Program-made: the position numbers and the translations under genes
Notes under the pieces: generated by a model
What the model saw: the letters and a program-made list of their open reading frames with translations, nothing else
What the model was told of the DNA's origin: nothing
The model's database searches: none
Shown: positions 41,969 through 53,737 of the stretch, piece after piece
How positions within the stretch are numbered: position 1 is the stretch's first letter
Layout: each line of letters opens with the position of its first letter
DNA from: CAISIP01 sp037968655
GTDB taxonomy: Bacteria > Pseudomonadota > Gammaproteobacteria > Burkholderiales > Burkholderiaceae_C
Length of the DNA: 64,000 nt
NCBI GenBank assembly: GCA_037968655.1
Contig: JBBKVW010000290.1
Location: 7,652-71,651 of the forward strand
Direction of reading: 5' to 3'

Positions 41969-42352
41969 TTACGCGCGCTGCGCCAGCAACAGCGCCGCCG
42001 TACGCATGCCGGCGATGGTCAGCAGCAGCGATCCAAACAGGTGCAGCGCCGCCGTGCCAAAGGCCAGCAGGTAGCGCTGCTGCCCGAGCATGCCCACGAC
42101 CTCGGCTGAAAAACTGGAGAAAGTCGTCAATGCACCCAGAAACCCGGTCACCAGCGCCAGTCGCCACACCGGGTCGAGCTGGGGCAAGGCCTGGAACACG
42201 GCAATGGCAAGGCCGACCAGATAACCTCCGATCAGGTTGGCGGCCAGCGTGCCCCAGGGAATCAGTGCGCCAGGGCTGAGCCAAAGGCCCAGGCCCCAGC
42301 GCAGCAGGGCCCCGAGGCTGGCGCCGACACAAATCGCGATGACGGACAGCAT
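41969..42352 (-). CDS. crcB: Fluoride ion transporter CrcB/Fluc
   Basis: 127 residues with four membrane helices. GTLAANLIGGYLVGL and VTGFLGALTTFSSFSAEVV are the family signatures, including the TFSSF pore stretch. It forms a dual-topology dimer channel that expels fluoride. No fluoride riboswitch is seen upstream; the 13-bp gap to the TRAP permease suggests it is the last gene of that operon. Confidence 0.93.
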   Translation of the reverse strand: MLSVIAICVGASLGALLRWGLGLWLSPGALIPWGTLAANLIGGYLVGLAIAVFQALPQLDPVWRLALVTGFLGALTTFSSFSAEVVGMLGQQRYLLAFGTAALHLFGSLLLTIAGMRTAALLLAQRA

Positions 42353-42365
42353 CGGCCGATGATGG

Positions 42366-43667
42366 CTATTGGCCCATCTGCTGCGGCAGCCAGGACACGA
42401 TGCCTGGGAAGATGTAGATCAGCGCCACCGCCACGCACATCAAGAGGAACATCGGCAACGTGACCTTGGCGATCCAGGGCAGCTCCTTGCCCGTCATGCC
42501 CTGCAGCACGAACAGGTTGAACCCGACCGGCGGCGTGATCTGTGCCATTTCGACCACCAGCACGACGAAGATGCCGAACCAGATCGGGTCGATGCCGGCG
42601 GCGTTGACGGTGGGCATCAGCACGCCCATCGTCAGCACCACCATCGAGATGCCGTCCAGGAAGCAGCCCAGCAGGATGAAGAACAGCGCCAGCGCGAAGA
42701 TCAGTTCGGCTTTGGACAGTCCCAGCGAGCCGATCCATTCGGCCAGGTGGCGCGGCAGGCCGACATAGCCCATGGCCAGGGTCAGGAAGGATGCGCCGGC
42801 CAGGATCAGCGCGATCATGCAGTACAGGCGGGTAGCGCCCATCAACGAATCGCGAAAGCTGGCCCAGCTCAGCGAACCCTGAACGGCGGAGATTACCAAG
42901 GCGCCGACGACGCCGACCGACGCCGCTTCCGTGGCGGTGGCGATGCCGGCGTAGATCGACCCCAGCACCGACAGGATCAACAGCACCACCGGAATCAGGC
43001 TGCGCGAGGCGGCGAACTTTTCACGCAGGGTGTAGCTCCGGTCCGCGGCCGGCACCTGGTGCGGATGGCGCAGCGCCCAGAACATGATGTAGCCCGAGAA
43101 CAGCGCCGCCAGCAGCATGCCGGGAATAACGCCTGCAATGAAGAGCTTGGAAATGGACACTTCGGCCGCAACGCCGTAGACGATCATGATGATCGACGGT
43201 GGAATCAGCAGGCCCAGCGTGGCCGAGCCGGACAGGGTGCCGATCACCATGTGCTCCGGATAGCCACGCCGACCGAGTTCTGGCAGGGTCATCTTGCCGA
43301 TGGTGGCGCAGGTGGCGGCGCTGGAGCCGGACACCGCGGCGAAGATGGTGCAGCCGATCACATTGGTGTGCAGCAGGCGGCCCGGCAGGGCCTGCACCCA
43401 GGGCGACAGCCCTGAGAACATGTCGGCACTGAGTCGGGTTCGAAACAGGATTTCGCCCATCCACACAAACAAGGGCAGTGCAGTCAAAGTCCAACTCGAC
43501 GAGGAGCCCCAGACCGTGACGGCCATCGCATCGCCAGCCGGCCGACTGGAAAACAGCGTCACGGCCAGCCAGGCCACACCGGTCAACGTGAGACCGACCC
43601 AGACGCCGCTGCCCAGGATCAGCAGCAGGGCGACCAGCAGCGTTGCGGTGATGGCGAAATCATTCAT
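42366..43667 (-). CDS. TRAP transporter large permease (DctM type)
   Basis: 433 residues, the usual DctM length, with about 12 membrane helices. LTALPLFVWMGEILFRT, SGSSAATCATIGKMTLPEL, GSATLGLLIPPSIIMIVYG and GIATATEAASVGVVGALV are the family motifs. It pairs with the DctQ protein encoded 15 bp upstream and the binding protein before that, so this transporter is a complete operon, unlike the first one. Confidence 0.93.
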   Translation of the reverse strand: MNDFAITATLLVALLLILGSGVWVGLTLTGVAWLAVTLFSSRPAGDAMAVTVWGSSSSWTLTALPLFVWMGEILFRTRLSADMFSGLSPWVQALPGRLLHTNVIGCTIFAAVSGSSAATCATIGKMTLPELGRRGYPEHMVIGTLSGSATLGLLIPPSIIMIVYGVAAEVSISKLFIAGVIPGMLLAALFSGYIMFWALRHPHQVPAADRSYTLREKFAASRSLIPVVLLILSVLGSIYAGIATATEAASVGVVGALVISAVQGSLSWASFRDSLMGATRLYCMIALILAGASFLTLAMGYVGLPRHLAEWIGSLGLSKAELIFALALFFILLGCFLDGISMVVLTMGVLMPTVNAAGIDPIWFGIFVVLVVEMAQITPPVGFNLFVLQGMTGKELPWIAKVTLPMFLLMCVAVALIYIFPGIVSWLPQQMGQ

Positions 43668-43682
43668 GGCAAGAGGTCGCCG

Positions 43683-44192
43683 TCATTCGTTATGCCTGGC
43701 TTCGGACGCACCGGCCGCGGCACGCCGGCCCCTTGCCTCCAGCACCAGTTCGTCGACAAAGGCGATGGCCAGCACGACAGTGCCCAGCGCCATGGCGATC
43801 TGTGGCATCCACAGCGGAGTGGCATCGCTGGCGGTGGAGATGTCGTTGAATACATGCGACTGCCAGGCCAGCTTGCAGCTGTAGAAGGCAAACATGCAGG
43901 CGACCATGCTGGCAAATGCCAGTGCCCATAGTTCCATGGCGCGCTTCCAGCGCCCCGACAGGGCACCAATCACCAGCGTGACCCGGATATGGTCGCCGTG
44001 CTTGAGCGTATGCGCCAGCGCCAGGAAGCCGCTGGCGGCCATCAGGTAGCCGGCGTAGGCGTCGGTGCCGGGAACATGAAAATTGAACTGTCGTCCGAGG
44101 ATGGACAGCAGCACCATGACCAGCACACCGATCAGAAAAAGCGCCGCCAGGGCGGCGGCGCTGTTGTAGATGACATCCAGCAGTTTGCGCAT
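43683..44192 (-). CDS. TRAP transporter small permease (DctQ type)
   Basis: 169 residues with four membrane helices. VPGTDAYAGYLMAASGFLALAHTLKHGDHIRV is the DctQ core region. It is the second gene of the SBP-DctQ-DctM-crcB order. Confidence 0.9.
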   Translation of the reverse strand: MRKLLDVIYNSAAALAALFLIGVLVMVLLSILGRQFNFHVPGTDAYAGYLMAASGFLALAHTLKHGDHIRVTLVIGALSGRWKRAMELWALAFASMVACMFAFYSCKLAWQSHVFNDISTASDATPLWMPQIAMALGTVVLAIAFVDELVLEARGRRAAAGASEARHNE

Positions 44193-44280
44193 CAGTCAAG
44201 CCGGTGGTGCTGCCTGCCGAGCGCGGGCGCGTTCACAACAGCGGCCGTGTGGCAAAGATCGATCAGTGCGTGTTGGAAGC

Positions 44281-45249
44281 TCAGGGCTTCTTGAATGCGT
44301 CGACCAGCGCCTTGCCTTCGTCGCCCGCCTTGGCCAGCCACTCGGCCAGCATGGTGTCGCCAACCTTTTTCAGGTCGGCTTTCAATGCCGCGGACGGGGG
44401 CAGGATCTGCATGCCGCCGGCCTTGAGCCTTTCCAGCGAATCGGTGTTGGTTTTCTTGCTGGCAGCCCAGCCACGCACCTCGGCATCGGCGGCGGCCTTG
44501 AGCACGACGTCCTGCGTAGCCTTGTCGAGCGCGTCGAATGCCTTCTTGTTGACGATCAGCGCGTCTTTGGGCAGCCAGGCCTGGGTGTCGTACCAGTATT
44601 TGACATGTTCGTACAGTTTGGTATCGGCGCCGGTCGAGCCCGAACTCATCATGCTTTCGGCAACTCCTGTGGCAAAAGCCTGGCTCACTTCGGCAGCCTG
44701 CACCGTCACTGGCTGCGCGCCTACCAGTTCTGCGATGCGCGCCGTGGCCGGGCTATACGCGCGCCATTTGATGCCCTTGAGATCGGCCGCCGAGTTGAGC
44801 GGCTTCTTGCTGTAGATGCCTTGCGGTGGCCATGGCACCGAGTACAGCAGCATCATGCCCTCGGATGCGAGCTTCTTTTCGAGCAGCGGCTTTTGCGCCT
44901 TGTAGAGCTTCATCGCTTCGTCGTAGCTGTCGGCCAAAAATGGCAAGCCGTCGGCGGCATAGATTGACCATTCGTTGGCAAAATTGGCCAGCAAAATCTC
45001 ACCGGCCTGCGCCTGACCGCCTTGCACTGCACGCTTGATTTCTGGCGCCTTGAACAATGACGCGCCGGCATGCACCGTGATCTTGAGTTTTCCACCCGAG
45101 GCCTTGTCGACGTCGTTGGCAAATTCGGTCAAAGTGACCGAGTGAAAGTTGGTGGCCGGGTAGGCGGCAGGCAGGTCCCATTTGGTTTGTGCCTGTACGA
45201 GGCTGGCGGCGCAAAATGCGCCGGCCAGCAGGGCGAGTTTCAGCTTCAT
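44281..45249 (-). CDS. TRAP transporter substrate-binding protein (DctP type)
   Basis: 322 residues with a Sec signal peptide (LALLAGAFCAASLVQAQ). KWDLPAAYPATNFHSVTLTEFANDVDKASGGKL and LKGIKWRAYSPATARIAELVGAQPV match DctP proteins, the last including the Arg that holds the ligand carboxylate. It captures an organic acid in the periplasm for the permeases encoded next. It is divergent (217 bp) from a 5-oxoprolinase/hydantoinase-type gene, which suggests an oxoproline- or hydantoin-like acid as ligand (inference). Confidence 0.92.
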   Translation of the reverse strand: MKLKLALLAGAFCAASLVQAQTKWDLPAAYPATNFHSVTLTEFANDVDKASGGKLKITVHAGASLFKAPEIKRAVQGGQAQAGEILLANFANEWSIYAADGLPFLADSYDEAMKLYKAQKPLLEKKLASEGMMLLYSVPWPPQGIYSKKPLNSAADLKGIKWRAYSPATARIAELVGAQPVTVQAAEVSQAFATGVAESMMSSGSTGADTKLYEHVKYWYDTQAWLPKDALIVNKKAFDALDKATQDVVLKAAADAEVRGWAASKKTNTDSLERLKAGGMQILPPSAALKADLKKVGDTMLAEWLAKAGDEGKALVDAFKKP

Positions 45250-45466
45250 GAACGCTCCATGTGGTCAGGTGGTTGATCGGTGTGGATAGGATAGACGTAA
45301 ATCCCGTTGGAGAGTCCCCGAGATTACCCCGAGCCCGAGCGGCCAGTTTCATTGCCCATGCCGTCATATGAATCTGCGCTTTGCCATAGCCTTCGCAATG
45401 AGTGCCTGGCGCCACGGCACACTACCGATATAGAACCTTCGACATCGCAACACGAGAAATTGATCC
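45250..45466. promoter_or_regulatory. Divergent promoter region of TRAP operon and oxoprolinase-like gene
   Basis: 217 bp without a gene. It must hold both promoters. A comparatively AT-rich patch (tcatatgaatctgcgctttgcc at 45364-45385, and gatataga at 45428) could be promoter elements for the rightward gene, but no clear -35/-10 pair or palindrome stands out. Confidence 0.35.
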
Positions 45467-49123
<3,657 letters not shown>

Positions 49124-49172
49124 CGAATGCGCGTCGCCAAGGCCAGAATGAGAACCAGAAAGGGCAAGATGC

Positions 49173-49736
49173 ATGGAACCCGACATGCTGGAACACTACC
49201 GCTGGATGGCGCGCTACAACGCATGGTTCAACGGCCAGCTGTTCGCCGCAGCGGACCGGCTTGAAGACTCCGATCGCAAGCGCGATCGTGGCGCGTTCTT
49301 CGGCTCCATCCATCGCACGCTCAATCATCTGATCGTCGCCGACCAGATCTGGCTCAAGCGGCTGCGTCAGTGCGGCCTGGACAATGGTTTTGATGCGTCG
49401 ACTCTGACAAGTGCGGTGCTGGACCTGGCCGACGGGCATGGGCTGGACCAGGTGGTGTTTGACAACTGGGCCGATCTGCGTGCCAAACGCTTGCAACTGG
49501 ACGACGCGATTTCTCAGTGGCTGGCCGAGATGCCACAGGGCTTTCCCGGCTACCCCATGCGCTACAGCAATACCAAGGGTGTGCTGCGCGAGCATCCGGC
49601 CTGGCAGGCCTTGTCGCACTTTTTCAACCATCAGACGCATCACCGGGGCCAGGTGACTACGCTGATGATGCAGGCGGGCGTCGATGTCGGCGTGACCGAT
49701 CTGATGGCCCTGGTCGGGCCGTCCAACCCGGCTTGA
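49173..49736 (+). CDS. DinB-family protein
   Basis: 187 residues of four-helix type. HYRWMARYNAWFNGQLFAAADRL opens helix 1; the three metal-binding histidines are expected at LNHLIVADQIW and in the late FFNHQTHHRGQ, as in DinB/YfiT thiol-dependent proteins. Activity is unknown. It starts 49 bp after the oxoprolinase-like gene and may be on the same transcript. Confidence 0.9.
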   Translation: MEPDMLEHYRWMARYNAWFNGQLFAAADRLEDSDRKRDRGAFFGSIHRTLNHLIVADQIWLKRLRQCGLDNGFDASTLTSAVLDLADGHGLDQVVFDNWADLRAKRLQLDDAISQWLAEMPQGFPGYPMRYSNTKGVLREHPAWQALSHFFNHQTHHRGQVTTLMMQAGVDVGVTDLMALVGPSNPA

Positions 49737-49833
49737 GTAGCCGGCAAGGTATTGAAACTCTGTTTGAACGCAGCTGATGCGAGTCTGACAGGAAAATTTC
49801 ACCCGACAAACCCTGTCGCCATCCCGGCCGGGG

Positions 49834-50151
49834 TTATTTTTTGGCGCTCGTGGTGGCAGGCTTCGCGTCCATCTGTGTCGCGCCGATCTTGTATGTGGCG
49901 CCGCCAACTGTCAGCCCTTCGGCCGAGTACTTGGCTGCGTTGCTCGGACCGACGCCCTTGATGCGGGCGATGAGGTCGGTCCAGTCCTTGAAATTGCCTT
50001 TCTTGCGTTCGTCCAGGATGCGAGAGGACATGGCAGGGCCGATGCCCTTGATGCCGTCGAGTTCGGCGGCGCCGGCCTGGTTCACGTCGACGGCGGCGAA
50101 ACTCGCCGAAGCCGACAGCAGGGCGATGATGGTCAGGATGTGCTTGAACAT
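49834..50151 (-). CDS. Secreted helix-hairpin-helix (ComEA-type) protein
   Basis: 105 residues from the ATG at 50151 with a signal peptide (HILTIIALLSASASFA). Two HhH motifs follow: AAELDGIKGIGPAMSSRIL and LIARIKGVGPSNAAKYSAEG. The family binds DNA nonspecifically in the periplasm; ComEA takes up DNA in competence, but this short form with no membrane anchor is common in Burkholderiales and may have another job. Confidence 0.87.
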   Translation of the reverse strand: MFKHILTIIALLSASASFAAVDVNQAGAAELDGIKGIGPAMSSRILDERKKGNFKDWTDLIARIKGVGPSNAAKYSAEGLTVGGATYKIGATQMDAKPATTSAKK

Positions 50152-50374
50152 GGTGATTCCTTTGGCATGACAGAGGGATGAATGCGTGGCTGCACCGATC
50201 ATCGATGGCCACGACTGAACGATAGGTTCACCGGACCCGATTGCGGCGATGCGCCATCCGCCAAAGGAATGAGAAAGCCCGATGCAAGGCCCGGGACCAA
50301 ACGCCGCGGGCGCTCGCCATCCCGCGCAAGGAGCAGGGCGGCGATGGGGCAGGGCTTGCCAGTGCCTGCGCCTG

Positions 50375-51223
50375 TCAGCGTTCGACCGTGCGCTTGTAGG
50401 TTTCTGGTCGCCGGTCACGGTAGAACTGCCAGGCGTTGCGCACCTCGCGCAGCACCTCCATGTCCAGGTCGCGAATCACCAGTTCGCTCTGGTCGGTGCT
50501 GGCGACGGCACCGACATAGTTTCCACGTGGATCGACAAAATAGCTCGAGCCGTAAAAGGTTACAGCCTTGTCGCCAAATTCAGCGCTTTCGTTCCCGATG
50601 CGATTGTTGGCTGCGATGAAGTACTGGTTGGCCGCGGCCGCGGCGGGCTGTTCCAACTCCCACAGTCGGTTGGACAGACCTGGTTTGGTAGCCGAGGGAT
50701 TGAACACGACGGTGGCGCCGGCCAGACCGAGTTCACGCCAGCCTTCCGGGAAGTGCCGGTCATAACAGATGTAGACGCCGATCCGGCCCACCGCGGTATC
50801 GAACACGGGGTAGCCCAGCGTGCCCGGACGGAAGTAGAACTTCTCCCAGAACTGCGGCAGGTTGGGAATATGGTGCTTGCGGTACTTGCCCAGTAATTTG
50901 CCGTCGGCGTCGATCACGGCGGCGGTGTTGTAGTACAGGCCGGGCATCTCCTCTTCGTAGATCGGCAGCACGATCACCAGATTCAAGTCGGCCGCAAGTT
51001 TCTGAAACCGTTCCACCGTCGGGCCGGGGATCGATTCGGCGTAAGCGTAGTACTTGGCGTCTTCGATGATCCCGAAGTACGGTCCGTAGAAAAGCTCCTG
51101 GAAGCAGATGATGCCCGCGCCCTGGGCCGCCGCGTCGCGCGCGAACTTCTCATGCTTGGCGATCATCGACTCCTTGTCGCCGGTCCAGTCGGTTTGGGTG
51201 ATGGCTGCTCGTATCGTATTCAT
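50375..51223 (-). CDS. Nitrilase-superfamily amidohydrolase (N-carbamoylputrescine amidase/beta-ureidopropionase-like)
   Basis: 282 residues. The catalytic Glu43 (CFQELFYGPYFG), Lys116 (YRKHHIP) and Cys153 (YICYDRHFPEGWR) are all visible, with GATVVFNPSA after them. The QELFYGPYFG start and the YDRHFPE cysteine loop resemble carbamoyl-amine amidases. It hydrolyses a C-N bond in the cytoplasm. It has no close operon partner. Confidence 0.88.
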   Translation of the reverse strand: MNTIRAAITQTDWTGDKESMIAKHEKFARDAAAQGAGIICFQELFYGPYFGIIEDAKYYAYAESIPGPTVERFQKLAADLNLVIVLPIYEEEMPGLYYNTAAVIDADGKLLGKYRKHHIPNLPQFWEKFYFRPGTLGYPVFDTAVGRIGVYICYDRHFPEGWRELGLAGATVVFNPSATKPGLSNRLWELEQPAAAAANQYFIAANNRIGNESAEFGDKAVTFYGSSYFVDPRGNYVGAVASTDQSELVIRDLDMEVLREVRNAWQFYRDRRPETYKRTVER

Positions 51224-51444
51224 GGCGTGTTCCGTTCGCGACTTCGACAGGATTGATGCGGGGCAGGTGGTTCGCCCGGCAGGCTCCAGTATGCAGCCAT
51301 GCCGGCGACTGTCAAATTGCGCAGTGCAAGGAGTTGGAACGACGGCGTCAGGGCATGCACTGCCCTGAATTGCGTTGCGGGATCGGAGGTCCGGGGCCTA
51401 GAATTTGCTGGCCGGCATTTGCTGGCGTCAATACTGGATTCAAC

Positions 51445-51684
51445 ATGTCAAAGAAACTGCTATTGCTGCCCTTGCTATTCATGTCCGCTGCCGCCTTTGC
51501 GCATGGCTGTCCCAACGAGATGAAGGCGATAGACGCCAAGCTGGCCACCAGTCCCATGCTGGCTGAGGCCGACATGAGCAAGGTCAAGACCTTGCGTGCC
51601 GACGGCGAGAAGATGCACAAGGAAGGCAAGCACGCCGAATCGATGAAGGCACTGGGCGACGCGAAGAAGCTGTTGGGGCTCTGA
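51445..51684 (+). CDS. Small secreted protein, unknown
   Basis: 79 residues from the ATG at 51445. A Sec signal peptide (KKLLLLPLLFMSAAAFA) is followed by about 58 mature residues with one Cys and a Lys-rich helical segment (KTLRADGEKMHKEGKHAESMKALGDAKKLL) suggestive of a helical hairpin. No family recognised. It stands alone between two convergent-type gaps. Confidence 0.7.
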   Translation: MSKKLLLLPLLFMSAAAFAHGCPNEMKAIDAKLATSPMLAEADMSKVKTLRADGEKMHKEGKHAESMKALGDAKKLLGL

Positions 51685-51791
51685 CGCCAGCGTCAGGCCG
51701 CATTGCCGTTTGGGTGTCATTTGCGGCCGCGTCCTGGCTTGCGTCCAGCCATTGGAATCGCGTCTGTGCTTGCGTCAGTAGAGCCGAAAAA

Positions 51792-52949
51792 TCACAATTC
51801 TTCGACCCTGCGCGCGGGATAGCTGTCCCATGCCTGGCAACCTGGGCACTGCCAGAAGTGTTGCTTGGCCTCGAAGCCGCAGGCGGCGCAACGGTAGCGT
51901 GTCAGCGGCTTGGTTGCATGTTCAAGGGCTCGGCGCACCAGCGGCTGAGCGCTGTCGTGATCGGCCGGCTGGCCGGCATACCAGCGCGCTGCAGCCACCA
52001 ACGAGGGCTCTTTTTCGAGATGGCGCAAATACCACTGTCGCGATTGCGCGGGCGCAGCTCCCAGATGCGCCTCAAGCGTGACGATCGCCTCCATGCAGTC
52101 AATGCAGGGTGATTCTGCGTAGTAGGATTGCATGCGCGCCAGAACCTGGTGCGCCTGGTTGTTGGCGATACCCAATTGGGCCATTTGCCCGGCTATCAAG
52201 GGCACTGCGGCCGGCGCGCTTTCGTAGATGGCCTCAAGGGTGCGCAGCGCCTGTGCCGCATCGCCACGTTGGGCAAGTAGCTTGGCCAGTTCCATGCGCG
52301 GTCGCGCAGCATTGGGCGCATTGCTGATCGCCTGCTCCAGCAGTTTTTGCGCGGCCTCCGTTTCATGCGCTGCCAGGTGCGCAGCGCTTTGTTCGCACAG
52401 GTAGTGCGCCAGCCGGGCGGTGAAGCTGCCATGCTCGGCATCTTCCAGGCGCTGCGCCACATCGGCTGCATGAACCCAGTCGCGCGAGCGTTCGTAGTTG
52501 GCCAGCAGTGCCAGGCGAGCCTCCGACTCGAAGGGCGTGCCCTCGAGTTTGAGCAGGGCCTCCTCGGCGCGGTCGAGCAGGCCGGCGCGCAGGTAGTCCA
52601 GGGCCAGCGCATGCTGGGCCCGATGCCTGTCCTTGCTTGTCAGGTCCCCACGCGACAGCAGATGCTGGTGCACGCGCACTGCGCGCTCATACTCGCCGCG
52701 CCGGCGAAACAGGTTTCCCAGCGCGAAATGCAGTTCTGACGTGTCAGGGTCGTTCTGGACGGCCTCGATGAAGGCATCAATGGCCTGGTCCTGTTGTTCG
52801 TTGAGCAGGAAATTGAGGCCGCGAAAATAGGCCTTGGGTGCGCGGCGGTTTTCCATGCGCAGCTGGCGCAAGTCAAAGCGCGACGCTGCCCAACCAAGAA
52901 TGAATGCGACCGGCAGGCTCAGCAGCAGCCAGCTGATGTCAAAGTCCAT
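51792..52949 (-). CDS. lapB: Lipopolysaccharide assembly protein B
   Basis: 385 residues. An N-terminal membrane helix (LLLSLPVAFILGWAAS) is followed by tetratricopeptide repeats (DAFIEAVQNDPDTSELHFALGNLFRRRGEYERAV and later) and a C-terminal rubredoxin-type zinc site (CAACGFEAKQHFWQCPGC). LapB tunes LPS synthesis through LpxC degradation. It overlaps lapA by 11 bp. Confidence 0.95.
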   Translation of the reverse strand: MDFDISWLLLSLPVAFILGWAASRFDLRQLRMENRRAPKAYFRGLNFLLNEQQDQAIDAFIEAVQNDPDTSELHFALGNLFRRRGEYERAVRVHQHLLSRGDLTSKDRHRAQHALALDYLRAGLLDRAEEALLKLEGTPFESEARLALLANYERSRDWVHAADVAQRLEDAEHGSFTARLAHYLCEQSAAHLAAHETEAAQKLLEQAISNAPNAARPRMELAKLLAQRGDAAQALRTLEAIYESAPAAVPLIAGQMAQLGIANNQAHQVLARMQSYYAESPCIDCMEAIVTLEAHLGAAPAQSRQWYLRHLEKEPSLVAAARWYAGQPADHDSAQPLVRRALEHATKPLTRYRCAACGFEAKQHFWQCPGCQAWDSYPARRVEEL

Positions 52950-53241
52950 GCGGCGCTACGGGCGGTGTTGCCGACTCAGCTGTGGGAGCGAGCTTTGCGC
53001 TTAGCCGTTCGCGTTGGGCCGGTTCAGTGCGTTTCCAGCGCCACGGCGCCATGCCCAAGACGCCGACAATCAATCCGATGGCGAACGCCGCCAGAACGAT
53101 GAGCACCATCGGGCTGCGCCACTGGTGGCCAAAAAACAGATGCAGACTGGCATCGTGCTGGTTGTTCAAGGCAAACGCAAACAGCGTGAAAAAGACGAAT
53201 GCCTTGAGTATCCATTTGAGCAGCCGGACTGTGTTCTTCAT
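52939..53241 (-). CDS. lapA: Lipopolysaccharide assembly protein A domain (DUF1049)
   Basis: 100 residues from the ATG at 53241 with two membrane helices (about 9-25 and 45-64) and a short cytoplasmic tail. LNNQHDASLHLFFGHQWRSPMVLIVL is typical of LapA. It is co-translated with lapB and acts with it in envelope homeostasis. An ORF extension upstream would overlap ihfB and is not needed. Confidence 0.9.
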   Translation of the reverse strand: MKNTVRLLKWILKAFVFFTLFAFALNNQHDASLHLFFGHQWRSPMVLIVLAAFAIGLIVGVLGMAPWRWKRTEPAQRERLSAKLAPTAESATPPVAPHGL

Positions 53242-53335
53242 GCGTTTGGATTCTAAGGGGCCGCTTCGAAAACGGATACCCGTGGGATGCGCGGATGCCT
53301 TTTGGCAAGGCCGCAGGCAAGGCCAAGAAGTGCGC

Positions 53336-53662
53336 CTAGGCGCGACGCTTGTCGACGCGACCGGGTGCCAGGTTATCTGCCGAGCGGCGATCAACCGATT
53401 CACGCAATGCTTTTCCCGGTTTGAAGTGGGGAACCCGCTTCTCGGGTATTGCGACGCTTTCGCCACTGCGCGGATTGCGCCCCATGCGCGGGGGGCGGCG
53501 ATTGATTGAAAAACTGCCAAAACCTCTGATTTCAATGCGATGACCCGCCACCAGCGCGTCGTTCATCGCGTCAAGGATGGCCTTTACCGCAAACTCGGCG
53601 TCGCGGTGGGTAAGCTGGCTGAAACGACCAGCCAACTGTTCAACGAGGTCTGATCGGGTCAT
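53336..53662 (-). CDS. ihfB: Integration host factor subunit beta
   Basis: 108 residues from the ATG at 53662. MTRSDLVEQLAGRF and RIEIRGFGSFSINRRPPRMGRNPRSGESVAIP are diagnostic for IhfB, the beta-arm with the intercalating Pro in RNPRSG. With IhfA it bends DNA for regulation and recombination. The C-terminus (DNLAPGRVDKRRA) is a short basic tail. It lies 75 bp after rpsA, the usual order. Confidence 0.95.
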   Translation of the reverse strand: MTRSDLVEQLAGRFSQLTHRDAEFAVKAILDAMNDALVAGHRIEIRGFGSFSINRRPPRMGRNPRSGESVAIPEKRVPHFKPGKALRESVDRRSADNLAPGRVDKRRA

Positions 53663-53737
53663 GGTTTGGAATCTGGCTGCCGGACTACCGGCGCGCAACC
53701 CACAGTCGCGCGCCGGCAGTCATGCGACACAACAGGA

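Noticed and set aside
49737..49833. Possible terminator after the DinB gene (CCCGGCCGGG then T-run)
   Set aside because: The GC palindrome has no loop of its own and the T-run overlaps the stop of the convergent HhH gene; no convincing stem-loop could be drawn.
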